Shown here: positions 1-8,000 of the stretch, piece after piece | Layout of the letters: each line of letters opens with the position of its first letter | Position numbering within the stretch: the first letter of the stretch is position 1 | Source of the DNA: DATESZ01 sp035283845 | GTDB lineage: Bacteria > Desulfobacterota > Syntrophia > Syntrophales > JACQWR01 | DNA: 15,430 nucleotides | Reading direction: 5' to 3' | NCBI GenBank assembly: GCA_035283845.1 | Contig: DATESZ010000090.1 | Location: 1-15,430, forward strand | Translations under genes and position numbers: made by a program | Notes under the pieces: model-generated | What the model was told of the DNA's origin: nothing | Seen by the model: only the letters and a program-made list of their open reading frames with translations | Database searches by the model: none

Positions 1-3000
1 CTCCGAAAAGAAATACAGATCGTGGGGACGACCGTTGGCTACGGTTAAGTTGAACGAGTTGCCATTCTTACGGCCGGAACGCCCGATGCGCTGCACATAG
101 TTGGACTGGGCAGGCGGTACAGAACAGAGAATGACAGTGGAAAGATCGCCGATATCGATCCCGAGTTCCAGGGTAGGCGTACAGGAAAGCAGATTGGGCG
201 AGCCAGGTGGGGGATTTTCCACCATGAAGCGTTTCTCCAGTTTTTCCCGCTTTTCCCTTGTCAGAAGTCCGGTATGTTCGGCGGTAAATATCCGCTGCAC
301 TTCGCCGGTGGCATAGAGAATGCCGTAGAAGTCCAGGGAAGGCGCTTCCCTGACATATCTTCCCCGGCACGAAAAGCGCAGACAGGCATTCTCCTCCCAA
401 AGGGCTGCTTCTTCGCTCGCTGCCGAAACATTGTGACTGCAAGTCTGACAGCGGAACTGTACAACCTGGTTGGTTACATGCAAGCGCCCTGGATTCATTC
501 CCCAAACAGGAAATCCCTGGACCTGCCGTTCCTCCAATATTCCATTTTTCAAGAGTTCCTGAATCACCAGAGTAAAAATTGGTTCACGGTAGTCGCTGAT
601 CTGGGAATGGCTCGGGCTGAAACTTTTGCAGAGCCAATCTTCATACCAGGTTGAGCGGGAACGATCTGAGCTCAGGAGGGGATCAAACCGCGTGCCACGC
701 TTCGTAGTGAGAAAAACCGGTGTCCGGGAGAACTTGCCAAAGTTGGGCATCCAGCGAATTTTATTGATCAGGTAGTAGCCACCCCAATTTTCAATGTAGG
801 AAGAGAGCGCCGGGTGGGAAAGAGCCCCCTTTGTTCTCATCTGGGTCAGAAACCCGGCCAGAAATCGTGAGAGAGTTTCTTTATCGAGGTCTCGCAAGAG
901 ACCGATCTCATTTTGGAGAAGTTCGCAGAGCTGCTCTGCCGTATCCCGGAGAAGTTCCACCTCCACATAAGCAACCGAAGATCCCGTCTTCTCCAGCGTA
1001 CGGCCAATCCGGCTGTTGAAACCGTATTCACTGACAATCTCCCAATCGATGCGTTTTTCCAGCTCTTCGCCGAGGGTGGAACCATCCGGTAAAGCGCCCT
1101 TCTCCACCAGTATTTCGTAGTCGTTAAACCAAGCCATATCGGGAGGAAGAAACGTGGTGATGAATACTTCCTCACCCATGCGCTCCCGCCAGAAGTGGAT
1201 AAATGCCGCCGAGATTGCCGTCAGCGGTAGTTCCGTTGTTTGTTCATTCAAGAATTTCTGCAATGCACCACGCAAGTTGAAGCGATAGGTCCGGGCGGCA
1301 AAAAATCCTGCCCGATGGGCAGCATCCTGAACGGAGTCAGAAAAAGTGAGGAGTTTCTTATCCTTGTTAAAAGTTGAGGCGTAAAGCTGGCTGATGACGA
1401 CGCTTGTAAGGCTGGCGGCCCGTGAACCGAGGATGGTCAGACTGTTGTAGCCCTGGCAGTAAGGGCAGTCATGGCTCCCATCAACACCATGCTCTCTTCT
1501 GCGCCTCATATTCGGAAGAAAAACCGGGATCAGTTTATCCTGTTTGCCACAGGCGGGGCACTCACCTTTAACGTGCTTCCCCATTGCCACATGCAGGCAT
1601 TCTCCGCAAAAAACCCAACCAAAGTCCTCTTGCCCCCCTTCGTCAGTTTTGACCGCATCGGGAAATAGCACAACCACCGTGGGGCTATAGCGGAAGAAAG
1701 CGGCGTAAAAATGTTGCAAGTCCGGGTTGATCTCTTGATCTTGCTCCCGTTTCGTGCCTCCCCAACCCATGGCGCCGCATTCGCGGCAATGGATGACAGG
1801 CAGGTGCCGTCGCTGGTCATCTTCTCTCAAGTCGTCGGAAAAGCGCAACGCAGGCGGATGCTCGATATTGCCGACGATCCGACGCAGTTCACGGAGCCAG
1901 AGCAGCAGGCGGACATTGAGGAAGGGCGCCAGGTCGTCATCCTTTTTTATCCGCGCCGTCGAGATAAGCGCTATAATGCTGTCCATCACCAGACGCTTGT
2001 AATCCGCTGGGGCATTGGCGAATTCAGGCGTAAAACGGTCAAACAAAAGAATCAGCTCATCGAGAGGAACAATCCGATTATTGAGGGTGAGAACGAGTTT
2101 CCAGAAAAAACCGTGATTCCTCAGTTTATCGGACACAAGAAGCAGCCATGCTTCGTTAGCGTTACTCGCTGGTTCGCCGAACCACAGTTCATACTGGGTC
2201 TTGAGATAGGCCTGATCATTTTGGAAGCTTTCCGGGTTTAGCGCTTCCACCTGCGCAGGGGAAACAACGTTACTGCGTTCAATTTGGCCATCGGCCAGGA
2301 ATTCCTCCGCGGAAACAAGGGATTCCGTGATAACAGCATCTGCACCGAATGTTTCGCCGAAAACCTTAGCAGCATAGGCGCAGACCTTCGGGATTTCTTT
2401 TTCACCCAATGTGGCGGAAGTCCCTACACAGCAGAGCTGGCCCTGCTCGAATTTCAGTCTGCTTTTCAGTCGCCGGATCAGGCAAGCCAGGTCGGTGCCC
2501 TGGGCGCCGTCGAAGGTATGGATTTCATCGACCACCAGATACTGCAATGTCTCCGGCCCGTTTTCTTTCCACAAGGGGAAATCCCTGGGGCGGATCAGCA
2601 GGTAATCGAGCATTTTATAGTTGGTCAGGAGGATGTCCGGCGGTGATAAGCGCATGGTATCGCGATCCGTGATGAGTTGCTCACGGCCCATTACCGGGGA
2701 GGCGTGTTCTCCCTGTTGGCCGATGTAGAGACCCGCCTTAATTTGATTCTTCAGGTTGGGGTTATCATGAATCAACCGGGCTATACGTTTTGCCTGATCT
2801 GTGGCCAGGGCGTTCATGGGGTAGATTATAATGGCCTTGATGCCCGGTTCGCCCCGGTGACGCCGGCAGTAATCCAGAATCGGATAGAGAAAACATTCCG
2901 TCTTTCCCGAACCTGTGCCGGTAGCGATGATCGTGGAAGCAGGTTTTTCGCCGGAAAGCCGCTGAAAGGCTCTTCCCTGGTGGTGATAGGGCTCGAATCG

Positions 3001-3210
3001 CAGGGGGATGCCGGGGAAGAAGTCCTTACCTATGGTGGATGTGCGGTAGGGGAGCTTAATGGAGAGATAGGGTCCTTTGAAGATGCCGCCGTCCTTCCCC
3101 AGAAACCGGTCCATGACACCATGAAAGAACGGTGTAGATACGGGGAACGTGGTCTTAAGAAAATCCTCAACACCCTTTTGGACCTGACTGGACAAGACGG
3201 ATGGGATCAT
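1..3210 (-). CDS. Large DEAD/DEAH-type helicase, MrfA/DruE-like (partial, C-terminus outside window)
   Basis: I translated this frame through the window: 1070 codons are open with no stop, and the gene runs off the left edge. Helicase motifs are clear: Walker A TGTGSGKT at residues 97-104, Walker B DEIH at 228-231, SATLG near 265, a TFSDS motif IV near 622-626, then TPTLELGIDIGD and QRIGRSGR (about 1039-1046). Between the lobes lie Cys pairs at 475/478, 535/538, 551/554 and 582/585, with another Cys cluster at about 925-950, probably zinc ribbons. This layout is known from superfamily 2 helicases that end in DUF1998 (MrfA/YprA, DruE of Druantia); that domain would lie outside the window. The N-terminus does not resemble DrmA. 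ATG 3210 is the first possible start, because an in-frame TAA directly precedes it. It follows the DUF433 gene by 16 bases, so it is probably in the same operon. ATP-driven DNA translocation in phage defence is inferred. Confidence 0.88.
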   Translation of the reverse strand, partial: MIPSVLSSQVQKGVEDFLKTTFPVSTPFFHGVMDRFLGKDGGIFKGPYLSIKLPYRTSTIGKDFFPGIPLRFEPYHHQGRAFQRLSGEKPASTIIATGTGSGKTECFLYPILDYCRRHRGEPGIKAIIIYPMNALATDQAKRIARLIHDNPNLKNQIKAGLYIGQQGEHASPVMGREQLITDRDTMRLSPPDILLTNYKMLDYLLIRPRDFPLWKENGPETLQYLVVDEIHTFDGAQGTDLACLIRRLKSRLKFEQGQLCCVGTSATLGEKEIPKVCAYAAKVFGETFGADAVITESLVSAEEFLADGQIERSNVVSPAQVEALNPESFQNDQAYLKTQYELWFGEPASNANEAWLLLVSDKLRNHGFFWKLVLTLNNRIVPLDELILLFDRFTPEFANAPADYKRLVMDSIIALISTARIKKDDDLAPFLNVRLLLWLRELRRIVGNIEHPPALRFSDDLREDDQRRHLPVIHCRECGAMGWGGTKREQDQEINPDLQHFYAAFFRYSPTVVVLFPDAVKTDEGGQEDFGWVFCGECLHVAMGKHVKGECPACGKQDKLIPVFLPNMRRRREHGVDGSHDCPYCQGYNSLTILGSRAASLTSVVISQLYASTFNKDKKLLTFSDSVQDAAHRAGFFAARTYRFNLRGALQKFLNEQTTELPLTAISAAFIHFWRERMGEEVFITTFLPPDMAWFNDYEILVEKGALPDGSTLGEELEKRIDWEIVSEYGFNSRIGRTLEKTGSSVAYVEVELLRDTAEQLCELLQNEIGLLRDLDKETLSRFLAGFLTQMRTKGALSHPALSSYIENWGGYYLINKIRWMPNFGKFSRTPVFLTTKRGTRFDPLLSSDRSRSTWYEDWLCKSFSPSHSQISDYREPIFTLVIQELLKNGILEERQVQGFPVWGMNPGRLHVTNQVVQFRCQTCSHNVSAASEEAALWEENACLRFSCRGRYVREAPSLDFYGILYATGEVQRIFTAEHTGLLTREKREKLEKRFMVENPPPGSPNLLSCTPTLELGIDIGDLSTVILCSVPPAQSNYVQRIGRSGRKNGNSFNLTVANGRPHDLYFFSE

Positions 3211-3230
3211 TTATTGCCCCCGGAGTTCAT
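3207..3230 (-). promoter_or_regulatory. Seven-codon minicistron coupling DUF433 gene to the helicase
   Basis: An ATG at 3230 opens a seven-codon frame (MNSGGNK) ending in TGA at 3207-3209. Its start overlaps the stop of the DUF433 gene as ATGA, and its stop overlaps the helicase ATG as ATGA. A GGGAGG Shine-Dalgarno-like run sits just upstream, and GGGGGC within the minicistron could serve the helicase start. Translational coupling is inferred; only the overlaps are seen. Confidence 0.45.
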
Positions 3231-3475
3231 GTCCTCCCTATCGGAAGTGGATAAAGGAATTCTTCAAGCATACATTCGCGGGTATAGGCAAAAACGGCCA
3301 GCAGGCTTTCTTTCGTCAAATTAGGATAATTTTCGAGGATTTGATCTTCTGTCCATGCTTCCGCATAGAGTCCGAGAATAAACTCAACAGATAGCCGTGT
3401 ACCCTTTACGACCGGTTTTCCCAGGAGGACTTGCGAGTCTGAGTGAATAAAATTTCCCCATTCAATCTTCTTCAT
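3227..3475 (-). CDS. DUF433 family protein (antitoxin-like)
   Basis: This 82-residue protein has the DUF433 signature: an IHSDSQVLLGKPVVKGTRLSV stretch in the first 30 residues, followed by a winged-helix-like YAEAWTEDQILENYPNLTKE segment. DUF433 proteins are small DNA-binding-like proteins, often encoded beside PIN-like (DUF5615) toxins and viewed as antitoxins. Here the partner upstream is a nucleotidyltransferase instead, whose stop overlaps this start as ATGA, so the two are translationally coupled. The DUF433 stop in turn leads into a minicistron and the large helicase gene. Role as antitoxin or local repressor is inferred from family and context. Family assignment is strong; function is not. 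Confidence 0.85.
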   Translation of the reverse strand: MKKIEWGNFIHSDSQVLLGKPVVKGTRLSVEFILGLYAEAWTEDQILENYPNLTKESLLAVFAYTRECMLEEFLYPLPIGRT

Positions 3476-3798
3476 ACAAAGAGGCCTTCCCTTTGAATAT
3501 TTTTGTATAAAGGCATGACAGCCGCTCGGTCCGAATACCAGAAATCTCTTGAATAAACGATGGTTACGATAACAAGACCGTATTCCAATTCGATGTCGTA
3601 GGCCATATCGAAAACCTGTTCTTCGATAGCATTGTCCACCTTAACCGGCAAGACAACCAGTATATCGATGTCAGAATATTCATGATAGTCACCCCGGGCT
3701 ACAGATCCGAATATCCTCAGCTCAACATCTGTTCCGAATCGATAGATCAGCATTTGTTTTAATGCCTGGACGGCATTTTCAATCTGCGTCCGGTTCAT
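3472..3798 (-). CDS. MNT-type nucleotidyltransferase domain protein
   Basis: The 108-residue product has the minimal nucleotidyltransferase core GSVARGD (31-37) and SDID (42-45): the GS loop and two metal-binding aspartates, D43 and D45. The usual third carboxylate of the strand following the core is not obvious; the LVIVTIVYS strand has a threonine where an acid would be expected, which is common in this subgroup. Relatives pair with HEPN proteins in MntA/HepT systems, where the enzyme AMPylates the toxin. No HEPN gene is seen here; the coupled neighbour is DUF433 (ATGA overlap). A GAGGAT ribosome site lies about seven bases before ATG 3798. Probably part of a toxin-antitoxin-like module; its target is unknown. 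Confidence 0.85.
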   Translation of the reverse strand: MNRTQIENAVQALKQMLIYRFGTDVELRIFGSVARGDYHEYSDIDILVVLPVKVDNAIEEQVFDMAYDIELEYGLVIVTIVYSRDFWYSDRAAVMPLYKNIQREGLFV

Positions 3799-3850
3799 AA
3801 CTTATCCTCTATGTTGTTTTGTAGCGTAAATAATTTATTGCTTCCGGGCC

Positions 3851-4147
3851 TCAGGCCATTTCATTCGATAACAGCTCGATTTTCAACGGAATACCCACTG
3901 CCACACTGGCCCGTGCCAGTGTGGCCAAGGTAACACTGGTGTCGTCTTCGTCCAGCAAACGATTGATGACAGCACGGCTCGTGTGCATACGGGTCGCCAT
4001 TTCAGTCTTTGTTATGTGCCTTTTCTTCATGGCTTCCGCCAACTGCCAAGCGATAACACGCTTAATGGCCGCTGCGGTTACTTCTTCCTGAATGCCCTCT
4101 TCCTTTAAAAAGTCATCAAAATCGCTACCGATATGCTTATTTTCCAT
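3851..4147 (-). CDS. HigA-like XRE-family antitoxin
   Basis: The 98-residue protein carries a helix-turn-helix at about residues 44-82: AMKKRHITKTEMATRMHTSR, then AVINRLLDEDDTSVTLATLARASVAVG, typical of Cro/XRE antitoxins that follow a HigB/Gp49-like toxin. The first 30 residues are acidic, which may be the toxin-contacting part (inference). It starts nine bases after the toxin stop and has a strong AGGAGG ribosome site six bases before ATG 4147. In such pairs the antitoxin neutralises the toxin and the complex represses its own promoter; the GTATC-N6-GATAC palindrome upstream of the toxin is a good candidate operator. Order toxin-then-antitoxin is typical of higBA. Confidence 0.88.
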   Translation of the reverse strand: MENKHIGSDFDDFLKEEGIQEEVTAAAIKRVIAWQLAEAMKKRHITKTEMATRMHTSRAVINRLLDEDDTSVTLATLARASVAVGIPLKIELLSNEMA

Positions 4148-4156
4148 ACAAACCTC

Positions 4157-4477
4157 CTACATCTGATTCTTACGGGCTTTTGCTATTTCTAAATCCGGTT
4201 GGGGTGTCCTCTCTGACTTCTTGATAAAAACATGAAGCAACACCATTTGGCCGCCAACCACTGTAAACAGCACTCTGGAAATCCGCTTTTCAAGATGGCT
4301 GCGCACTTCCCATAAATCCTTCTCCATCTTCCGCACGAGCGGCATACCCAACGGCCAGCCAAACTGAACCTCTTTGATGTCTGTGCCAATAATCTTGCGA
4401 TCTTCCGGCGGTAAATTACGCAAGAATTCCCGCACCGGTTCATTACCGGCTTCGGTACGGAAAAACTTAACAGACAT
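4157..4477 (-). CDS. HigB/Gp49-like (RelE superfamily) toxin
   Basis: The product (106 residues from ATG 4477) fits the phage-derived Gp49-like/HigB family: FFRTEAGNEPVREFLRNLPPEDRKIIGTDI at the N-terminus, a GMPLVRKMEKDLWEVRSHLEKRISRVLFTV core, and VLLHVFIKKSERTPQPDLEIAKAR at the end. Such toxins are ribosome-dependent mRNA interferases. The basic residues in the core (R, K, R) are those expected for RNA cleavage in the superfamily. A longer start at ATG 4492 adds MKEPI, but the predicted promoter's -10 ends only seven bases upstream of it, so the ATG at 4477, which also matches the family's usual start, is preferred. Neither start has a strong ribosome site. The antitoxin gene follows nine bases downstream. 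Confidence 0.85.
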   Translation of the reverse strand: MSVKFFRTEAGNEPVREFLRNLPPEDRKIIGTDIKEVQFGWPLGMPLVRKMEKDLWEVRSHLEKRISRVLFTVVGGQMVLLHVFIKKSERTPQPDLEIAKARKNQM

Positions 4478-4498
4478 GATTGGTTCTTTCATATAGTG

Positions 4499-4527
4499 AT
4501 CGTATCAAAAAAGATACATTTAGGCAA
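4499..4527 (-). promoter_or_regulatory. Putative higBA promoter with overlapping palindromic operator
   Basis: On the minus strand TTGCCT (4522-4527) and TACGAT (4499-4504) are separated by 17 bases. A perfect inverted repeat, GTATC-N6-GATAC (4502-4517), lies across the spacer and -10 box. This is the layout expected for autorepression by the HigA-like protein. The boxes each match four of six consensus bases, so promoter strength is uncertain; the palindrome is seen directly. Confidence 0.5.
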
Positions 4528-4529
4528 GT

Positions 4530-4551
4530 GCTGTTATCGCGCTGTTATCAC
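4530..4551. repeat. Tandem 11-base direct repeat
   Basis: GCTGTTATCGC (4530-4540) is followed at once by GCTGTTATCAC (4541-4551), identical in ten of 11 bases. It lies in the intergenic space between the divergent higB-like gene and the small plus-strand gene. It may be a binding site or a slippage duplication; nothing else supports a role. Confidence 0.4.
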
Positions 4552-4606
4552 GTCAAAAATGTTGCCAACATAGCAAAATTCGTTTAACCTACAGCTGAGG
4601 TAAAAA

Positions 4607-4828
4607 ATGAAAAAGAACAAGACGCCATCCTTGATTGAGACTAATCCCTATCTGCAGGATCCCGCGGTACGCGATGCCTGGCTGACCCGTTCCGTGCTTT
4701 CGTCCACGGCCATCGAAGGAGTTCATGCCGCCGCCGCCCGTGCCCTTGGCGTTGCTGTAAAGGCGAAAAAGATTAAGGGGAAACACCAGCATCTTGTAGA
4801 TATCTGCGGCTTTGAAACGATGATCTAA
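4607..4828 (+). CDS. Small protein with Fic-inhibitor-like motif, C-terminus altered by rearrangement
   Basis: The only convincing plus-strand reading frame: 73 codons, with a GAGGT ribosome site five bases before ATG 4607. It begins KKNKTPSLIETNPYLQDP and includes SVLSSTAIEGVH (about residues 29-40). SSTAIEG fits the [S/T]xxxE[G/N] inhibitory motif that blocks the ATP site in Fic enzymes, carried by VbhA-type antitoxins or by Fic N-terminal domains. The last ~14 residues (from QHLVDICG on) are simply the antisense of the adjacent Fic remnant on the other strand, so the natural C-terminus has been replaced. Antitoxin function is inferred from the motif alone; it may be an orphan or a dead remnant. 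Confidence 0.6.
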   Translation: MKKNKTPSLIETNPYLQDPAVRDAWLTRSVLSSTAIEGVHAAAARALGVAVKAKKIKGKHQHLVDICGFETMI

Positions 4829-5002
4829 AGTATAGAGGGACAATATTTCTTCCAGCGCCCGTTTCTGCTCACTCGCTTCAATTTCATCCATCTTTCTTTT
4901 ACTGATAATGCCCAACAGGTTACGAAGGACGCGCCCACGAGAACCCGGCTGGTGCTGGACTTCCACAAGTCCCGATACGTCATAACGGCCCGTCTCTGTC
5001 AT
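4786..5002 (-). pseudogene. Fic-family protein remnant (N-terminal ~72 codons only)
   Basis: From ATG 5002 the frame reads TETGRYDVSGLVEVQHQPGSRG, then VLRNLLGIISKRKMDEIEA and LDHRFKAADIYKML, the usual N-terminus of a Fic/cell-filamentation-type protein. Similarity ends near 4786; after that the frame only reads antisense to the plus-strand small gene and stops at 4589. The Fic core motif HPFxxGNGR, expected well downstream, is absent, so no AMP transfer is possible. The ATG overlaps the methyltransferase stop as ATGA and has a GGGGG run upstream, so the intact gene was once the third, coupled gene of this operon. Truncation is seen; its cause (insertion, deletion or inversion) is inferred. 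Confidence 0.72.
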
Positions 5003-8000
5003 ACCAACCCCCTTTTCTCAAAGGCGGCCCAGGCGGTTGCATAGTCGGCTTCGCGGTCACAGCGGTCGAAGGGGGCGGCGTAGGTGATGGTGCGCTCCCG
5101 GGGGCCGCCAGGGAGAGTGTCGTCCATGATGGTGCGGGAAACGGTTCCCGATTTCATGTCCTTGATGTCGTTCCATTCTTGGCGGGAGAAGCCCACGCCG
5201 GGGAGGCCCTTGCTGCACGTGAAGACGATGCGGCCGTTTTGGTCGTACCAGGTGTCGCTATCATTCTGCCTCAGCACTGGAAATTGGATGCGGTAGATCG
5301 CACATAACTCATCAAGGGTTAATCCTAGGGCGATAGCTACCAGTACGTCGATCTCTATAAGGGCCTGTCGCCGTTGATAGTCCGTCCGGAGGGCACAGTT
5401 TCGCTGCCATTTTGGGGTTAGGTTTGAAAAGAGCATGCTGTCGAGGCGGGGATCATCCTTTGTCCATTGCTCATGCTTGAAGGCCTTGTCCCAGCAATCC
5501 TCCCAAAGTTCGGCATAATGGGTGGTGAGACAATTGAGTAGGAGGGTACGGATCCTTATTGAAGGTTCATCCTCAATTAAAGGCAATATATTTAGCATAC
5601 TTCCATCTGCTTTCGGTTTACCTGTTGATTTTACAAAAAAATCGACAGGTAACGATTGCAGCGACCCGACACAATTAATCAGTGTCATTGCATTCTTAAA
5701 AGAAGTAGTCATAGCTGTATTGATATTGCCAACAAATTTTGGAACAACAGCTGCAATAAGAGTTCTTTCGCCTGCCTGACTTAACATTGACCTGTGCACC
5801 ATTCGATAATAATTTGTATGGACTTCACCCTTATCCCATTTGGAATATGGAAGCCTTTTATTGTAAATATCATTATTACACGCTGGAACATAATTCGACC
5901 GAGGCAGGTAATCGTCGGGAATATTTGTCAAATCAACTACATCGTAATGTGCCTTTTCTGTGCAGATTTGTCTTGGCGTTTTTGATAAGGGATTACCAAC
6001 ATAAATATGAGGACCAGAAAGGATACAGTTTTCAGGAGAGTGTACGAACTGTGTTACCCTTTTGATTGTGCCATCTTTTTGAGAGTTCGTTTCGTGCCAC
6101 ATTTCTGTTGACATATATTCACCCACCAAATCCCCCAAACGTTGTGGCTTCGCAGCAAACTTCCGAAGCACATCCACGACCTGCCGTGAATGAACGACGG
6201 GAAGGCGGGCTTGGATAGCGGATGTGCCTTTTTCGTCATAAAGCTTGGCAAAAAGACTCAGCGTTTTGTCATCAACATCTATGATTCGGTCTTTATGCCC
6301 AGCTAAATTCCAATCATTTTTATCGTTTTTGATCCCGATACATAAACCATGTCCCGTGTGATTGAATGAACTGGCGACCGTTGAGGGATGAAACAGATTC
6401 GATAAATGAAGAAAACTTTTTGATCTTTGATTGCCATAAATGTTGATACTGAATTTCTCGCGGTGTGCAACGTCGGGAAACAAGTTTAAACCATTTTGAA
6501 ATTGAAAGTGATATAGTAATCTTGGATAAATATTTTCTCTTAAGCATCCTCCATTAGGATCGTCATACACTCCCTCGGGGTGTAGAAAGCCCATAACGCC
6601 CTGATCCGTTCCCATATGCCAAGCCTGGGGGAGGAAGCACTTATAAAGGTTTGCCTGGGTTCCCTTTAGGACCGGATAATTCTGAAAGGCATTAAGGAAA
6701 TTCTGCGTCCCTTCAAAGGACACATATTCATCTAAATATTCCCCTTGGATACCCCGTTTCCCAATGGCTTCCTCCCGCATGGCGGCCAGTCGCGATGCCG
6801 ATGTATTGCGGATGACGAAAAGCGGGTCGTAATCGCCCAGAAGCCCCCCTTCGTTCCATTCAATTTTGATCCAGGGAGGATTCCCAACGATAAGATCGAA
6901 GCCGCCTATCCGGGCAAAGATGTCGGCAAAGATGAGTTCCCAGTGGTGAAAATGGAGTTGCTTCGCCAGGGCACGGACAATAGTCAGGTGTTCGATACCA
7001 TCGCAGAGGGCATCGACATTCACGTGGCCGAATTCGTTCGTAAAGTCCAAATCCTGCTGGGTGGGACGGTCATCAGGCAGGAGCGACAACTGCTCGCCCT
7101 TTGCCAGGACTGTTTCATAGACTGTCCCTTCCAGGATCAGGCTCAGGTCCATCAGGTATTCGTCCCGCGAAGGTAGCCGGCCCGCTCGCTGTATTGGCCA
7201 AAACCACAGCGCGCACCAGTAGTCCATGACCAGCTTGAGTCGTCGGAAGGCACTGGAGTTGGCCACGTTTTCTGATAGTAGCTCCCTGTTGAAAATCACA
7301 TCTTTTTGTTTCGTCGTCAGTCGATTTGGGTGGCTATTGCTGTCGTCATAGCCGAAAAATCTATAACCGTCGCGGGTCTTGCTACGGATTTCGGCGCATT
7401 GTTCCGTATGTCGTTGCCAGAGACGATCAATGGCATTGGAGAGACGCACCAGGGTTTCAATCTCCCCGGTTTTGAAAGGCTTAATGAAATCCCGCCGCCA
7501 TTGCCGCATGAAGTCTGTTTCTTTCTTGGCCATGTTCCGGACAACCCTGTCCATATAGTTTGCCATACCGCTATCGGGGAGCAGGAAATGATAAACCGCT
7601 TTCGCAGGCCGACTCTCGCCCAAAGCAACCCGCTCGGGAACGACATCGAGCCAGGTTTCTTTTCCTCTGCGATTTTCTTCCAAAAGCTCGGAGGCAAAAA
7701 CCTGTCGCCGGGCGCCGATGAGGGAATTGCCGCAGACGAGCTGATTGCCGAACCAAGGGATAATGGGCGCCTCTCCCTCGTCCCCCACATACATGGCATT
7801 AAGCCAGAGGGAAACCTCTGCCAGCTCTACAGCGATCGGGTTTAAGTCCACACCAAATACATTGTTGTCAGCCAGGAAGGCCTTGACCTTCTGTTTTTCC
7901 CGACCATAAGCGTCATGACTGATCGTCTCGCCTGTTTCCCTCTGTTTTCTTTCCAGATAGGCCTCGGCGAGTTGATTGATCGTTTCATTGAGGAAGGAGG

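Noticed and set aside
1711..3324. Long plus-strand open frames (for example 1711-2241 and 2677-3324)
   Set aside because: They are antisense to the helicase gene, whose minus-strand frame is open throughout and carries clear motifs; their products look like no protein family.
4589..4785. C-terminal part of the 137-codon frame that begins at the Fic start
   Set aside because: After about 72 codons it reads only antisense to the plus-strand small gene, so it is not real Fic coding sequence.
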